DNA of 64,000 bases from Litorimonas cladophorae (GCF_014652455.1 NZ_BMYV01000002.1:372001-436000); one strand, 5' to 3'; shown: positions 43,253 to 52,164, counted from the first letter of the stretch. Numbers and translations: made by a program. The notes: a model not told the origin generated them from the letters alone.

Positions 43253-44236
43253 ATGGCTTCAAACCCCGGTCTCGTTACCGTCTTCGGCGCCTCTGGATTT
43301 TTAGGGCGCTATGTTGTTCGTGCGCTCACTGCGCGGGGCTGGCGTGTCCGTGCTGCCGTGCGCAATCCACACACTGCGCATGAGCTGAAAGTTATCGGGG
43401 ATGTTGGCCAAGTGCAATTAATGCAAGCAAACTTGCGATTCCCAAATTCTGTTGCCCGCGCCGTCGAAGGTGCTGACGCTGTAATCAATTTGGTCGGCGT
43501 CTTGTTCGAAGCTGGCCGTCAGACATTTGAGTCTCTCCACGTGAATGGCTCAGACGTCATCGGTGATGCATGTGCCGCTGCAGGTATTCGTAATGTTGTC
43601 GGGGTTTCCGCGATTGGCGCGAATGCCGAGAGCGAAAGCGACTATGCCCGTACAAAGGGCGAAGGCGAGAATGTCTTGCGCGAACATGTCCCGACCGCGG
43701 ATATCCTGCGCCCGTCAATCCTGTTCGGACCCGAAGATGATTTCTTCAATCGGTTTGCGGGCCTCACCAGCTTTGCACCTGCGTTGCCCTTGATCGGTGG
43801 CGGCAAAACAAAGTTTCAGCCAGCCTATGTTGAAGACGTGGCGAATGCTGTGGCGATTTCTGTCACACGAGGGACTACGGGTGAGACTTTTGAGCTTGGT
43901 GGACCCAACGTTTACACCTTCAAAGCCCTGCTCCAGTTCGTTCTCGATACGATTGACAAGAAGCGTTTTCTCGCGCCTGTGCCGTGGTTCGCCGCAAATA
44001 TGATGGGTTTTGGCGGCGAGCTTTCTGGCGCGCTACCCTTCGTCAAACCGTTCCTGACGCGGGACCAAGTTGAGAACCTCAAAGTCGACAATGTGGTTTC
44101 TGAGACCGCTAAAGGGTTTGAAGCTTTCGATATTCGCCCTGAGACAATCGAAGCCATTGTGCCAAGCTATCTGTCCAAGTATCGCAAATATGGACAGTTT
44201 CATGAAAAGCGCGAAATCGTTGACGACGCCCTCTAG
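43253..44236 (+). CDS. NDUFA9-like NAD(P)-binding protein (complex I-associated)
   Basis: 327 residues. Atypical SDR: N-terminal VFGASGFLGRYVVRAL, then GADAVINLVGVLFEAGRQTFE and RPSILFGPEDDFFNRFA, the pattern of the alphaproteobacterial homologue of mitochondrial complex I subunit NDUFA9. No catalytic YxxxK of classical SDRs is obvious. Probably stabilises or assembles NADH dehydrogenase; the nuo genes are not in the window. Confidence 0.88.
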   Translation: MASNPGLVTVFGASGFLGRYVVRALTARGWRVRAAVRNPHTAHELKVIGDVGQVQLMQANLRFPNSVARAVEGADAVINLVGVLFEAGRQTFESLHVNGSDVIGDACAAAGIRNVVGVSAIGANAESESDYARTKGEGENVLREHVPTADILRPSILFGPEDDFFNRFAGLTSFAPALPLIGGGKTKFQPAYVEDVANAVAISVTRGTTGETFELGGPNVYTFKALLQFVLDTIDKKRFLAPVPWFAANMMGFGGELSGALPFVKPFLTRDQVENLKVDNVVSETAKGFEAFDIRPETIEAIVPSYLSKYRKYGQFHEKREIVDDAL

Positions 44237-44250
44237 GCGACAATATTCTT

Positions 44251-44340
44251 CTTAACGGCTGCCGAAAACAGGCTTCCTGACGTTAAAAGTCAAAGCCGTT
44301 AAGGCAGTGGCTGAGCTATATGGCGGGCTAGTTTCGGCAG
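44251..44340 (+). other. Intergenic RNA-like element with interleaved helices
   Basis: CTTAACGGCT (44251-44260) is the exact complement of AGCCGTTAAG (44294-44303), and CTGCCGAAA (44259-44267) of TTTCGGCAG (44332-44340). The order A-B-A'-B' means the helices either form a pseudoknot or exclude each other. A third small helix TGAC/GTCA (44278/44289) sits inside. No T tract follows. It lies 14 bases after the NDUFA9-like gene and 132 bases before the methyltransferase gene. Confidence 0.55.
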
Positions 44341-44472
44341 TTATCTCACCAGACCACCTGCCTTTGGAAACGAAGCAGATGACAAAATGGTGATGATGCT
44401 AGGTAAACTCGCCCTCTTGGAGCTTGGAGTATAGGCTGTTACGTTTTCCCAAATAATATTGGGAGACAGAAT

Positions 44473-45372
44473 ATGCGCAGATTTTTAACAGCCACCGCAG
44501 CGGCCTTTATCTTGGCTGCCTGCAGCAGTGGAGACACGACCACGAAAATGTCGGGTGGAGAGGCGCAACTTGCTGAAATCACGAAAAGAGATACGGCTAA
44601 GTTAGCCAAGGTTCTCGCGGTCCAACCCGAAAAAACTCAAGCCCGCTATGTCGCCCGTCATCCTGCGGAAACGCTGGAATTCTTTGGGATTGCACCAGGA
44701 ATGGCCATTGGCGAAGCCTTGCCAGGTGGTGGATGGTACACCAAAATCCTTGTTCCTTATTTAGGAAGTGAAGGAAAGCTGGTCGGGATTGATTACGCCT
44801 TGGAGATGTATCCCGAATTTAGCTTTGCAAATGAAGCCTTTATGGAGACTAAGCGAAACTGGCCTGTGGAATTTGTCGAAAAATCTGCTGAATGGGCGCC
44901 CGAAGATGGAGCGGAAATTTCTGCGACAACGTTTGGGGATACATCTGGGGCCATGGACGGGCAGTTGGATGCCGTCCTGTTTGTGCGGGCGATGCACAAT
45001 CTATCTCGCTTCGAAGACGCGGGGCAATATATGACGAATGCTTTGGCAATGACGCATGATGTCCTAAAACCAGGTGGCATTGTTGGCGTTGTGCAGCACC
45101 GGGCACCGGCGTCTGCGACCGATGAGTGGGCAGATGGTTCTGCCGGATATCTCAAAGAAGCAAATGTTATCGCAGCCTTTAAAGCGGCTGGATTTGAATT
45201 CGTAAAGTCCTCCGAGATCAATGCTAATCCGAACGATCAACCTGTCGGAGATGACATTGTTTGGCGACTACCACCGTCGATGAACGGCGTAGGTGACAAT
45301 GAAGCCCTGAAAGCTGAACGCCTCGCTATTGGTGAATCTGACCGCATGACCCTGTTGTTTAGAAAGCCCTAG
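44473..45372 (+). CDS. Lipoprotein with class I methyltransferase-like domain
   Basis: 299 residues. Lipobox ILAAC with Cys17 predicts a lipoprotein. The domain has a Rossmann methyltransferase layout: GIAPGMAIGEALPGGGWYTKILVPYLG, GIDYALEMYP, DAVLFVRAMHNL and LKPGGIVGVVQHR. Export of an SAM-dependent enzyme would be odd because the periplasm lacks SAM, so it may use another ligand or the domain may be non-catalytic. Similar exported proteins occur in other proteobacteria. Confidence 0.82.
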   Translation: MRRFLTATAAAFILAACSSGDTTTKMSGGEAQLAEITKRDTAKLAKVLAVQPEKTQARYVARHPAETLEFFGIAPGMAIGEALPGGGWYTKILVPYLGSEGKLVGIDYALEMYPEFSFANEAFMETKRNWPVEFVEKSAEWAPEDGAEISATTFGDTSGAMDGQLDAVLFVRAMHNLSRFEDAGQYMTNALAMTHDVLKPGGIVGVVQHRAPASATDEWADGSAGYLKEANVIAAFKAAGFEFVKSSEINANPNDQPVGDDIVWRLPPSMNGVGDNEALKAERLAIGESDRMTLLFRKP

Positions 45373-45432
45373 TTTCGATCAAGTTGTCTGCGGAAGCGGA
45401 CGCGACCTTGCTGAAATTTAGGAATATATCCC

Positions 45433-45474
45433 TTGATTATCTAGTTTGTTCCACCTATGTTCTATTTATGGAAC
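45433..45474 (+). promoter_or_regulatory. Promoter with LexA (SOS) box
   Basis: -35 TTGATT (45433-45438), 17-base spacer, -10 TATGTT (45456-45461). GTTC at 45448-45451 and 45459-45462 are exactly 7 bases apart, the alphaproteobacterial LexA box GTTC-N7-GTTC, overlapping the -10. A further GAAC lies at 45471-45474. The downstream gene starts at 45493 with AAAGGAG before it. Confidence 0.75.
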
Positions 45475-45492
45475 AGGCAAAGGAGCGGTGAG

Positions 45493-45765
45493 ATGGAAAC
45501 ACGAACCCAGACTAAACCGGTAAAAAAGCAAACGGCTACAAAACATTATTTGAATGTGGCCTATAAAGATCGTGACCTTGCCAAGCGGCTGGGTGCGAAA
45601 TGGGACCCGTCTGTAAGGCGATGGTATTGTCTGGCTGGGTCGCCACTTTCTAAAATTTTCAGCTGGCGAAAAGCGGCGAATACGGTCAACGCCGAAGTCG
45701 CAGCCGCCAGCCAGGCTACTGTCGCAATGAACGAGAATTTCGACATGTTTCAAGCCGCTGGCTAG
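45493..45765 (+). CDS. DUF5710-domain small protein, likely SOS-induced
   Basis: 90 residues from ATG 45493, with AAAGGAGCGG upstream. The core KHYLNVAYKDRDLAKRLGAKWDPSVRRWYC matches DUF5710, a small domain often attached to DNA primase or helicase-like mobile-element proteins and thought to bind nucleic acid; here it stands alone with a short basic N-terminus. A LexA box in its promoter suggests induction by DNA damage. A strong terminator follows, so it is a single-gene unit. Confidence 0.75.
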   Translation: METRTQTKPVKKQTATKHYLNVAYKDRDLAKRLGAKWDPSVRRWYCLAGSPLSKIFSWRKAANTVNAEVAAASQATVAMNENFDMFQAAG

Positions 45766-45831
45766 CGTTAGCTATTGAATGACCCGCGCGGCAAGAGTGT
45801 CGGATTGGTTTTCAGTGTCATTCTATTGAAA

Positions 45832-45860
45832 GTCTGCGACATTTGTCGCAGGCTTTTTTT
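45832..45860 (+). terminator. Intrinsic terminator of the DUF5710 gene
   Basis: GTCTGCGAC (45832-45840) pairs with GTCGCAGGC (45845-45853) around ATTT, followed by seven T at 45854-45860. The next base begins the proposed ATG of the DUF4112 gene. Confidence 0.93.
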
Positions 45861-46319
45861 ATGACACAACCTATCTACCCCGCATCTGATCCTGAAATCT
45901 TGTCGCCCGCGGCTCAATCTCGCTTGGAAGCGCTTGAGGCGGCTCACGCTATTGAGTCTGCTAAACTTGTGCGCATGGAAAGCCTTGCCAATCTGATGGA
46001 CACGCAGTTTAACCTTCCATTTCTTCCCGTTCCGATTGGCTTAGACAGTTTGATCGGTCTTATTCCAGGAATTGGTGATACGATTAGCCTAGGTGTATCT
46101 GGCGTGATTGTGGTGGGCGCTCATCGGCTAGATATTCCAAAGACTCATTTATTCCGCATGCTGGGAAATATACTGATCGACTGGATCATTGGCCTTGTCC
46201 CCATCATCGGGGATATTTTCGACATTGGCTGGCGCGGAAACGTCCGGAACGTGAAGATCGCCCGCGAACATCTAGAAGCACGCTGGCAAAAAGAACGTAC
46301 TGATGCCGCCGCTCTTTAA
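45861..46319 (+). CDS. DUF4112 family membrane protein
   Basis: 152 residues from ATG 45861. The DUF4112 core is evident: LMDTQFNLPFLPVPIGLDSLIGLIPGIGD and later IDWIIGLVPIIGDIFDIGWRGN, with two or three membrane helices. Function unknown. The ATG abuts the T tract of a terminator and has no Shine-Dalgarno, so translation may start lower, for example at the Met of MESLANLMD (45975), or the mRNA may be leaderless. Stop overlaps the convergent creA stop by 4 bases. Confidence 0.8.
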   Translation: MTQPIYPASDPEILSPAAQSRLEALEAAHAIESAKLVRMESLANLMDTQFNLPFLPVPIGLDSLIGLIPGIGDTISLGVSGVIVVGAHRLDIPKTHLFRMLGNILIDWIIGLVPIIGDIFDIGWRGNVRNVKIAREHLEARWQKERTDAAAL

Positions 46320-46801
46320 GGGGCGCCATCTGCCCATGTGATGTCCGCGCCATAAAGCGGCACGCTTGCTATACTCATTTTCGCGGAACCTTCGACAACG
46401 CGTCTCGAATAGACGAGGTAAATAAGCGTATTATTTTCTATGTCATAGACCCGGCGGACCGTCAGTTTCTTAAAGACGGGCGATTGCCGCTGACGGAAGA
46501 CTTCTTCTCCGCCTTTCCCCATATCAATGTTGCCTACAGTGATCGGGCCGGTTTGGACGCAGTTGATCGAACCATTTGACGGGTTTTCAAACCATGACCC
46601 TTTCTTCAAACGATCGTAAACGCCACGATCAAAATGGGCCATGTGGCAGGTCACGCCTTTGACTTTCTCATCGGTAAAAGCGTCGATTTTGATCTCGTTG
46701 CCCGTCCAATCATTATTGATTTCTGCCACCTCCTGCGTGTTATTTGCGCCGCAGGCGCTCAGTAGAAGAGCTGTCAAAATGGTAATTGAAAGATGCCGCA
46801 T
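46316..46801 (-). CDS. creA: CreA family lipoprotein
   Basis: 161 residues from ATG 46801, with GGGGA five bases upstream; a Met four codons earlier (46813) is an alternative and a far longer frame to 47200 is rejected. Lipobox LLSAC, Cys17. The mature part has the CreA core: IKIDAFTDEKVKGVTCHMAHFDRGVYDR, NCVQTGPI and VFRQRQSPVFKKLTVRRVYD. CreA is conserved in proteobacteria without a known function. Divergent from mmsA. Confidence 0.9.
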   Translation of the reverse strand: MRHLSITILTALLLSACGANNTQEVAEINNDWTGNEIKIDAFTDEKVKGVTCHMAHFDRGVYDRLKKGSWFENPSNGSINCVQTGPITVGNIDMGKGGEEVFRQRQSPVFKKLTVRRVYDIENNTLIYLVYSRRVVEGSAKMSIASVPLYGADITWADGAP

Positions 46802-46945
46802 ATTGTTCCCCATTAGAATACAATTCCACAACGTGTTGAAAGCCGAATGGTTCCTGCAAACTTGTACTGGAAGGTCGCGCTTTCTGTCACTGGCATCGCA
46901 AATTTTAAGGCGTATAACGAGGCAAATACAATATTGGGGAAAACC

Positions 46946-48442
46946 ATGAAGACCATTGGACATTTCATTGACGGTGCGCGGGTTGCAGGGACGAGTGATC
47001 GTTTCAAAGATATTTTTGACCCCAACACGGGTGCTGTCCAATCTCGCGTAAATCTGGCTACGCCTGCCGAATTGGACGCGGCTGTAATCTCTGCCGCTGA
47101 TGCCCAACGAAAATGGGCGCAGGAAAATCCTCAACGTAGATCCCGGATCATGTTCCGCTATAAACAGCTCGTCGAGGACAATATGGAAGACCTCGCGCAC
47201 ATGCTCAGTTCAGAGCATGGGAAAGTTATTGCCGACTCACGCGGCGACGTGATGCGCGGGATTGACGTCATCGAATTTGCCTGTGGCGTTCCGCACGGCC
47301 AAAAAGGGGAGCACACCTACGGCGCGGGCCCTGGCATTGATGTCTATAGCTTACGCAAACCGCTCGGTGTTGTCGCAGGCATTACGCCATTCAATTTTCC
47401 CGCGATGATTCCGATGTGGATGTTTGGCATGGCGATCTCTACGGGCAATGCCTGTATTCTCAAACCCTCAGAAAAAGACCCAAGTGTTCCAATGCGCCTC
47501 ACTGAGCTTTTTGCTGAAGCGGGCGGACCCACGGGGCTTCTGCAGTGTATCAATGGCGACAAAGAGATCGTTGATGCGATCTGTGATCACCCGACAATCA
47601 AAGCCGTCAGCTTCGTTGGATCGTCAGATATTGCGCAATATGTCTACGCGCGGGCAACGGCGAATGGCAAACGCGCACAATGTATGGGCGGGGCGAAGAA
47701 CCACGGCATCATCATGCCAGACGCCAATATGGAGCAAGCAGCCAAAGACATCCTTGGTGCTGCATATGGCTCTGCTGGCGAACGGTGCATGGCGCTGCCT
47801 GTTGTCGTCCCCGTCGGAGACGGTACAGCCGAAAAGTTCCTCGAGGCATTTATGCCGAAGCTCGAAGCCATGACGGTTGGAACGTCAACGGATCCCGATG
47901 CTGATTATGGTCCCGTCGTGACGCAAGTACACAAGGAAAGCATCGAAGCCAATATCGACAAAGCCGTCGAAGAGGGCGCCACGCTTCTCGTCGATGGTCG
48001 GGGCTTCACTTTGCAAGGGCATGAAGGGGGATTCTTTGTTGGACCGACATTGTTGGATAATGTCACGCCAGACATGGAAACCTATCATGACGAAATTTTC
48101 GGACCTGTTTTGCAAATCGTCCGAGCTAAAAATTTTGAAGAAGCCGTCGCGCTCCCGTCCAACCATCAATATGGTAATGGCGTTGCTATCTTCACTCAAA
48201 ATGGCCGCGTCGCACGTGAATTTGCGGACCGTGTCGAAGTCGGTATGGTCGGTATAAATGTGCCAATTCCGGTGCCCGTCGCCTATCACAGCTTTGGCGG
48301 GTGGAAACGCTCGGCCTTTGGTGATGCAAACCAGTATGGAATGGAAGGCTTGCGCTTCTACACCAAAGTCAAAACTGTCACTCAGCGATGGCCAGAAGGC
48401 GAAACAGAAGACAGCGCCTTTATTATTCCGCATTTTGGGTAA
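46946..48442 (+). CDS. mmsA: CoA-acylating methylmalonate-semialdehyde dehydrogenase
   Basis: 498 residues from ATG 46946 with GGGGA upstream. Aldehyde dehydrogenase fold with ITPFNFPAMIPMWM, SFVGSSDIAQYVY, MGGAKNHGIIMPDA and the catalytic Cys in GSAGERCMAL, all as in MmsA. Converts methylmalonate semialdehyde to propionyl-CoA in valine degradation. First gene of a five-gene run ending in mmsB. Confidence 0.95.
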   Translation: MKTIGHFIDGARVAGTSDRFKDIFDPNTGAVQSRVNLATPAELDAAVISAADAQRKWAQENPQRRSRIMFRYKQLVEDNMEDLAHMLSSEHGKVIADSRGDVMRGIDVIEFACGVPHGQKGEHTYGAGPGIDVYSLRKPLGVVAGITPFNFPAMIPMWMFGMAISTGNACILKPSEKDPSVPMRLTELFAEAGGPTGLLQCINGDKEIVDAICDHPTIKAVSFVGSSDIAQYVYARATANGKRAQCMGGAKNHGIIMPDANMEQAAKDILGAAYGSAGERCMALPVVVPVGDGTAEKFLEAFMPKLEAMTVGTSTDPDADYGPVVTQVHKESIEANIDKAVEEGATLLVDGRGFTLQGHEGGFFVGPTLLDNVTPDMETYHDEIFGPVLQIVRAKNFEEAVALPSNHQYGNGVAIFTQNGRVAREFADRVEVGMVGINVPIPVPVAYHSFGGWKRSAFGDANQYGMEGLRFYTKVKTVTQRWPEGETEDSAFIIPHFG

Positions 48443-48449
48443 TTGAAGC

Positions 48450-48971
48450 GTGGGATTTAACGCGTTCCAAATATTCGGAAAAAGGCAATCCCCGCGCAGT
48501 CTCTGCGTTTGGATGGCGGCTTGTGCTTTGGCAATGCTCCCCACATACTCGGTGGCGGCTGAGACTTCGAAAGGGAACGTGGTCAGTCTTCAGGATGCGC
48601 CGCGTATTCTGGCCTTCTGCGACAACCCAGCTTCAGATCAGAGTCTCTTACTTGCCGAACGCGTACGCCCCACAATTGACTGGGTCGGCTTCAATGAAAG
48701 AGACTTGGTCTTGGTCGAAGTCATCGGAGATACAACACATCCGATCATCAGTCTGAAAGACGGGCAGCGAGATCGCGTCGAACAGGTTTTGCTGAACGAT
48801 TTCCAGCCCAAAGAGATTTGCCGCGAGGACTTTGAATTTGTCCTGATCGGAAGAGATGGAGCCGTTAAAAAGCGTTGGCAGAAATTTCTATCGGTTGAGG
48901 ATTTATTCCAGACCATTGACGCGATGCCCATGCGCCGTTTTGAAATAATGTCTTCACAAAGGTCGAATTAG
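48450..48971 (+). CDS. DUF4174 secreted protein
   Basis: 173 residues from GTG 48450. Signal peptide ending SVA-A near residue 36. The mature domain is thioredoxin-like DUF4174: APRILAFCDNPAS, NERDLVLVEVIGD, FEFVLIGRDGAVKKRW and IDAMPMRRFE. No CxxC pair, so no thiol redox activity is predicted. It sits 7 bases after mmsA and directly abuts the acyl-CoA dehydrogenase gene, an unexpected passenger in a catabolic operon. Confidence 0.8.
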   Translation: MGFNAFQIFGKRQSPRSLCVWMAACALAMLPTYSVAAETSKGNVVSLQDAPRILAFCDNPASDQSLLLAERVRPTIDWVGFNERDLVLVEVIGDTTHPIISLKDGQRDRVEQVLLNDFQPKEICREDFEFVLIGRDGAVKKRWQKFLSVEDLFQTIDAMPMRRFEIMSSQRSN

Positions 48972-50111
48972 ATGCACTTCCAACTTGCCGAAGAACAGAC
49001 TCTCATCCAAGATATGGCGCGGCAATTTGCGAGTGTTGAGCTCGCCCCTCATAGCGCCATGTGGGACGAAGAAAAATTTTTGGATCGCAGCGTATTTACC
49101 AAAGCGGCGAAGCTTGGCTTCTTGGGCATTTACACAGGTGAAGAACACGGTGGTACAGCCCTATCTCGTTTGGACTCCGCGCTAGTGTTCGAACAACTTG
49201 CGGCGGGTGACGTCTCCCATACGGCTATGATGACCATCCACAATATGGCGACGTGGATGGTTGATCGCTATGGGAACGCCGACTTGCGCGCGAAATATGT
49301 ACCGCGCCTCACTGCGGGTGAGCTTATTGCTAGCTATTGCTTGACGGAGCCTGGCGCAGGGTCTGACGCGGCTTCGCTTGCGACCAAAGCTGTACGTGAT
49401 GGGGATGATTACGTTTTAAATGGCACCAAAACATTTATTTCTGGGGCAGGTTGGTCAGATATTTATGTGGTCATGGCGCGCACGAGCGATGATGGAGCGC
49501 GCGGCATTTCCTGTTTCGTCGTGGAAAAGAACACGTCCGGATTAGCCTTTGGCGCGAATGAGAAAAAAATGGGCTGGAACGCCCAACCTACGGCTCAGAT
49601 CATATTTGAAGATTGCCGCGTCCCAGCCTCCAACCGGGTTGGAGGTGAGGGCGAAGGCTTTGGTTTTGCAATGTCTGGTCTCGACGGGGGACGAGTTAAT
49701 ATTGGCGCCTGTAGTCTCGGTGGCGCGCAGAAAGCCTTGGACGCGGCTTTAGACTATACATCCGAACGCAGACAATTCGGGAAGGCCATTGGAGCCTTCC
49801 AAAACACGCAATTCATGCTGGCCGATATGGCTACAGAATTAGAAGCTTCTCGCTTGATGCTCTATCGCGCGGCAGACCTACTTGACCACAAAGCACCAAA
49901 CGCTGGAGCGGCATGCGCTATGGCCAAGCGGTTCGCGACAGATATGTGTTCAAAGATCGCCAATGACGCACTGCAACTGCATGGCGGTTACGGCTATCTT
50001 AAGGACTATCCTTTGGAGCAGATTGTCCGAGACCTTCGCGTCCATCAAATCCTCGAAGGCACAAACCAAATCATGCGCATGATCGTTGGCCGCAGTTTGA
50101 CGCGACAGTAA
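48972..50111 (+). CDS. Acyl-CoA dehydrogenase (isobutyryl-CoA type)
   Basis: 379 residues. Acyl-CoA dehydrogenase N-, middle and C-domains, with YCLTEPGAGSDAASL, RQFGKAIGAFQNTQFMLADM and the catalytic Glu region LHGGYGYLKDYPLEQIVRDLR. Position between mmsA and a hydroxyisobutyryl-CoA hydrolase gene makes isobutyryl-CoA the likely substrate (valine pathway). ATG directly follows the upstream stop. Confidence 0.93.
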   Translation: MHFQLAEEQTLIQDMARQFASVELAPHSAMWDEEKFLDRSVFTKAAKLGFLGIYTGEEHGGTALSRLDSALVFEQLAAGDVSHTAMMTIHNMATWMVDRYGNADLRAKYVPRLTAGELIASYCLTEPGAGSDAASLATKAVRDGDDYVLNGTKTFISGAGWSDIYVVMARTSDDGARGISCFVVEKNTSGLAFGANEKKMGWNAQPTAQIIFEDCRVPASNRVGGEGEGFGFAMSGLDGGRVNIGACSLGGAQKALDAALDYTSERRQFGKAIGAFQNTQFMLADMATELEASRLMLYRAADLLDHKAPNAGAACAMAKRFATDMCSKIANDALQLHGGYGYLKDYPLEQIVRDLRVHQILEGTNQIMRMIVGRSLTRQ

Positions 50112-50163
50112 ATGCGACTACGCTAATCCTAAGAAACGTGACATAAAACGGATAACCACCCCG

Positions 50164-51222
50164 ATGACAGATCAGATTATCGCCCGAAAGCGTGGCTCCA
50201 TAGGTCATATCACTTTGGATCGTCCAGAAGCGCTCAACGCTCTCACGGAAGAGATGTGCGTTGCAATTACGCGTGCGCTGCAAGGCTTTGCGGCAGATGA
50301 TAGCATAGGCGCGGTTGTCATTGATGGTGCCGGAGAACGCGCGTTTTGCGCGGGTGGTGATGTCATTCTGTTGCATGATAGCGGCAAAGCGGGCGACACA
50401 CGCGCGGAAAACTTTTGGCGAACAGAATATGCACTCAATGAATATATCTCGCGCTACCCCAAACCCTATATCGCATTGATCGATGGGTTCGTCATGGGCG
50501 GAGGCGTAGGTTTGTCGGTTCATGGTCGTTTGCGGGTTGCCGGCGACAACACATTATTCGCCATGCCGGAAACAGGTATCGGCTATTTCCCTGATGTCGG
50601 TGGATCTTATTTCCTCCCACGTCTCGGTACAGCTGTTGGCAACTGGTTGGGTCTGACGGGTGCGCGATTGAATACGGCTGCGAGTTATGCACTCGGCGTG
50701 GCCAATGCTTACGTTCCGACCAATCTACATGACGCTCTCATTGACGCTCTGGGCGCAGCGGATCTTGATGGTAGCGACGCTGCAGTCGCCAATGTCATGA
50801 AGCAGTTTGTGCGTCGGCCGCCTGTTGCTGAAACATTGCCCGCCGCAATTAAATGTTTTGAAGAATCCACGGTTCCTGCCATTTTGCGTAGTCTTGAGGC
50901 AGACGGGTCTGACTGGGCCACGAAGCAAGCAGTAACATTGCGGCGGAAGTCACCTCTGGCGCTCGCCGTCACACTCGAAGCGCTCCGCCGCGGCAGTACA
51001 ATGACGTTTCGCGAAGCTATGGCACGGGAACTAGATTATTCGTTAGGCTTCCTAAAAACGCAAGATTTTTACGAAGGAATTCGCGCTCAGTTAATCGATA
51101 AGGACCGTAATCCAAAGTGGTCTCATGGCATGGATGAGGTGACGCAAGGTCAAGTCTCACGTGTGTTGGGTCGACATGCGATGGAGCCATTAAAATTCTT
51201 ATCTTCGGAGAATGATGCATGA
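50164..51222 (+). CDS. 3-hydroxyisobutyryl-CoA hydrolase (crotonase family)
   Basis: 352 residues, longer than ordinary enoyl-CoA hydratases (about 260) and normal for the HIBYL-CoA hydrolase group. Crotonase oxyanion-hole segments AFCAGGDVILLHD and DGFVMGGGVGLSVHG, then PETGIGYFPDVGGSYFLPRL as in hydrolases. Releases 3-hydroxyisobutyrate from its CoA ester. Overlaps mmsB by 4 bases. Confidence 0.92.
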   Translation: MTDQIIARKRGSIGHITLDRPEALNALTEEMCVAITRALQGFAADDSIGAVVIDGAGERAFCAGGDVILLHDSGKAGDTRAENFWRTEYALNEYISRYPKPYIALIDGFVMGGGVGLSVHGRLRVAGDNTLFAMPETGIGYFPDVGGSYFLPRLGTAVGNWLGLTGARLNTAASYALGVANAYVPTNLHDALIDALGAADLDGSDAAVANVMKQFVRRPPVAETLPAAIKCFEESTVPAILRSLEADGSDWATKQAVTLRRKSPLALAVTLEALRRGSTMTFREAMARELDYSLGFLKTQDFYEGIRAQLIDKDRNPKWSHGMDEVTQGQVSRVLGRHAMEPLKFLSSENDA

Positions 51223-52100
51223 CCACGATCGCATTTATCGGCCTCGGCAATATGGGGCTTGGGATGGCGAGCAATCTCGCAAAGGCGGGGCACGTTGTTC
51301 GCGCTTTAGACATCAATGCCGATGCGCTGGCAAAGGCCGTCGCAGCGGGCTGTGTCCAAGCGAAAAACGCGGAAGATGCGGTCGCGACGGCTGATATTGT
51401 TGTCACTATGTTGCCGGCAGGAAAGCATGTTGAGTTGGTTTATGCCGATGTAATGACGCATGCTGCACCGAGCACTCTCTTTATCGATTGCTCGACAATT
51501 GATGTAGATATTGCACGCAAAGTTATCGCCGAAGCGGAGGAAGCAGGATTTGCTATGATCGACGCGCCTGTTTCGGGTGGCGTAGGCGGCGCGACGGCAG
51601 GTACATTGACCTTCATGTGTGGCGGTACAGAGCCAGCCTTTAGGCGGGCCAAACCTGTGTTGGACATCATGGGCAAGAATATTTTTCATGCCGGCGGAGC
51701 GGGGAACGGGCAGGTTGCCAAGATCGCCAATAATATGCTGCTGGGCATACATATGATTGGAACATGTGAGGCATTTAACTTGGCTGAAAAACTGGGTCTA
51801 GATGCGCAAACTTTTTTCGATATTTCGTCGACGGCTTCTGGGCAGAACTGGTCCATGACCAGCTATTGCCCAGCTCCGGGACCCGTCGAAACAGCCCCGT
51901 CAAATCACGACTATCAACCTGGATTTGCCGCGGCAATGATGCTGAAAGATTTGCGTCTCGCCCAAGATGCGGCTCAATCTGCCAAGGCCGCAACACCTCT
52001 GGGTGCACAAGCTATGGCGCTTTATGGCCTAATGGAGGCCAGTGGCGATGATGGTCTTGATTTTTCGGGTATCATGAAGTTGATAGACGGAACGCTTTAA
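51219..52100 (+). CDS. mmsB: 3-hydroxyisobutyrate dehydrogenase
   Basis: 293 residues. NAD-binding IGLGNMGLGMASNLAKAGH, substrate motif DAPVSGGVGGATAGTL and the catalytic Lys segment GNGQVAKIANNMLLG. Oxidises 3-hydroxyisobutyrate to methylmalonate semialdehyde, the substrate of MmsA. Last gene of the valine operon, followed by a bidirectional hairpin. Confidence 0.95.
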   Translation: MTTIAFIGLGNMGLGMASNLAKAGHVVRALDINADALAKAVAAGCVQAKNAEDAVATADIVVTMLPAGKHVELVYADVMTHAAPSTLFIDCSTIDVDIARKVIAEAEEAGFAMIDAPVSGGVGGATAGTLTFMCGGTEPAFRRAKPVLDIMGKNIFHAGGAGNGQVAKIANNMLLGIHMIGTCEAFNLAEKLGLDAQTFFDISSTASGQNWSMTSYCPAPGPVETAPSNHDYQPGFAAAMMLKDLRLAQDAAQSAKAATPLGAQAMALYGLMEASGDDGLDFSGIMKLIDGTL

Positions 52101-52103
52101 GCT

Positions 52104-52135
52104 GACAAAAAAAGCCCCGGCGAAACCGAGGCTTT
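52104..52135. terminator. Bidirectional intrinsic terminator
   Basis: AAAGCCCCGG (52111-52120) and CCGAGGCTTT (52126-52135) pair around CGAAA. On the minus strand seven T follow, ending the HPPD-like gene; on the plus strand it closes the mmsB transcript with the shorter CTTTGATT tail. Confidence 0.88.
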
Positions 52136-52164
52136 GATTAAATATCTAAAATAGGTTTGGCGGA

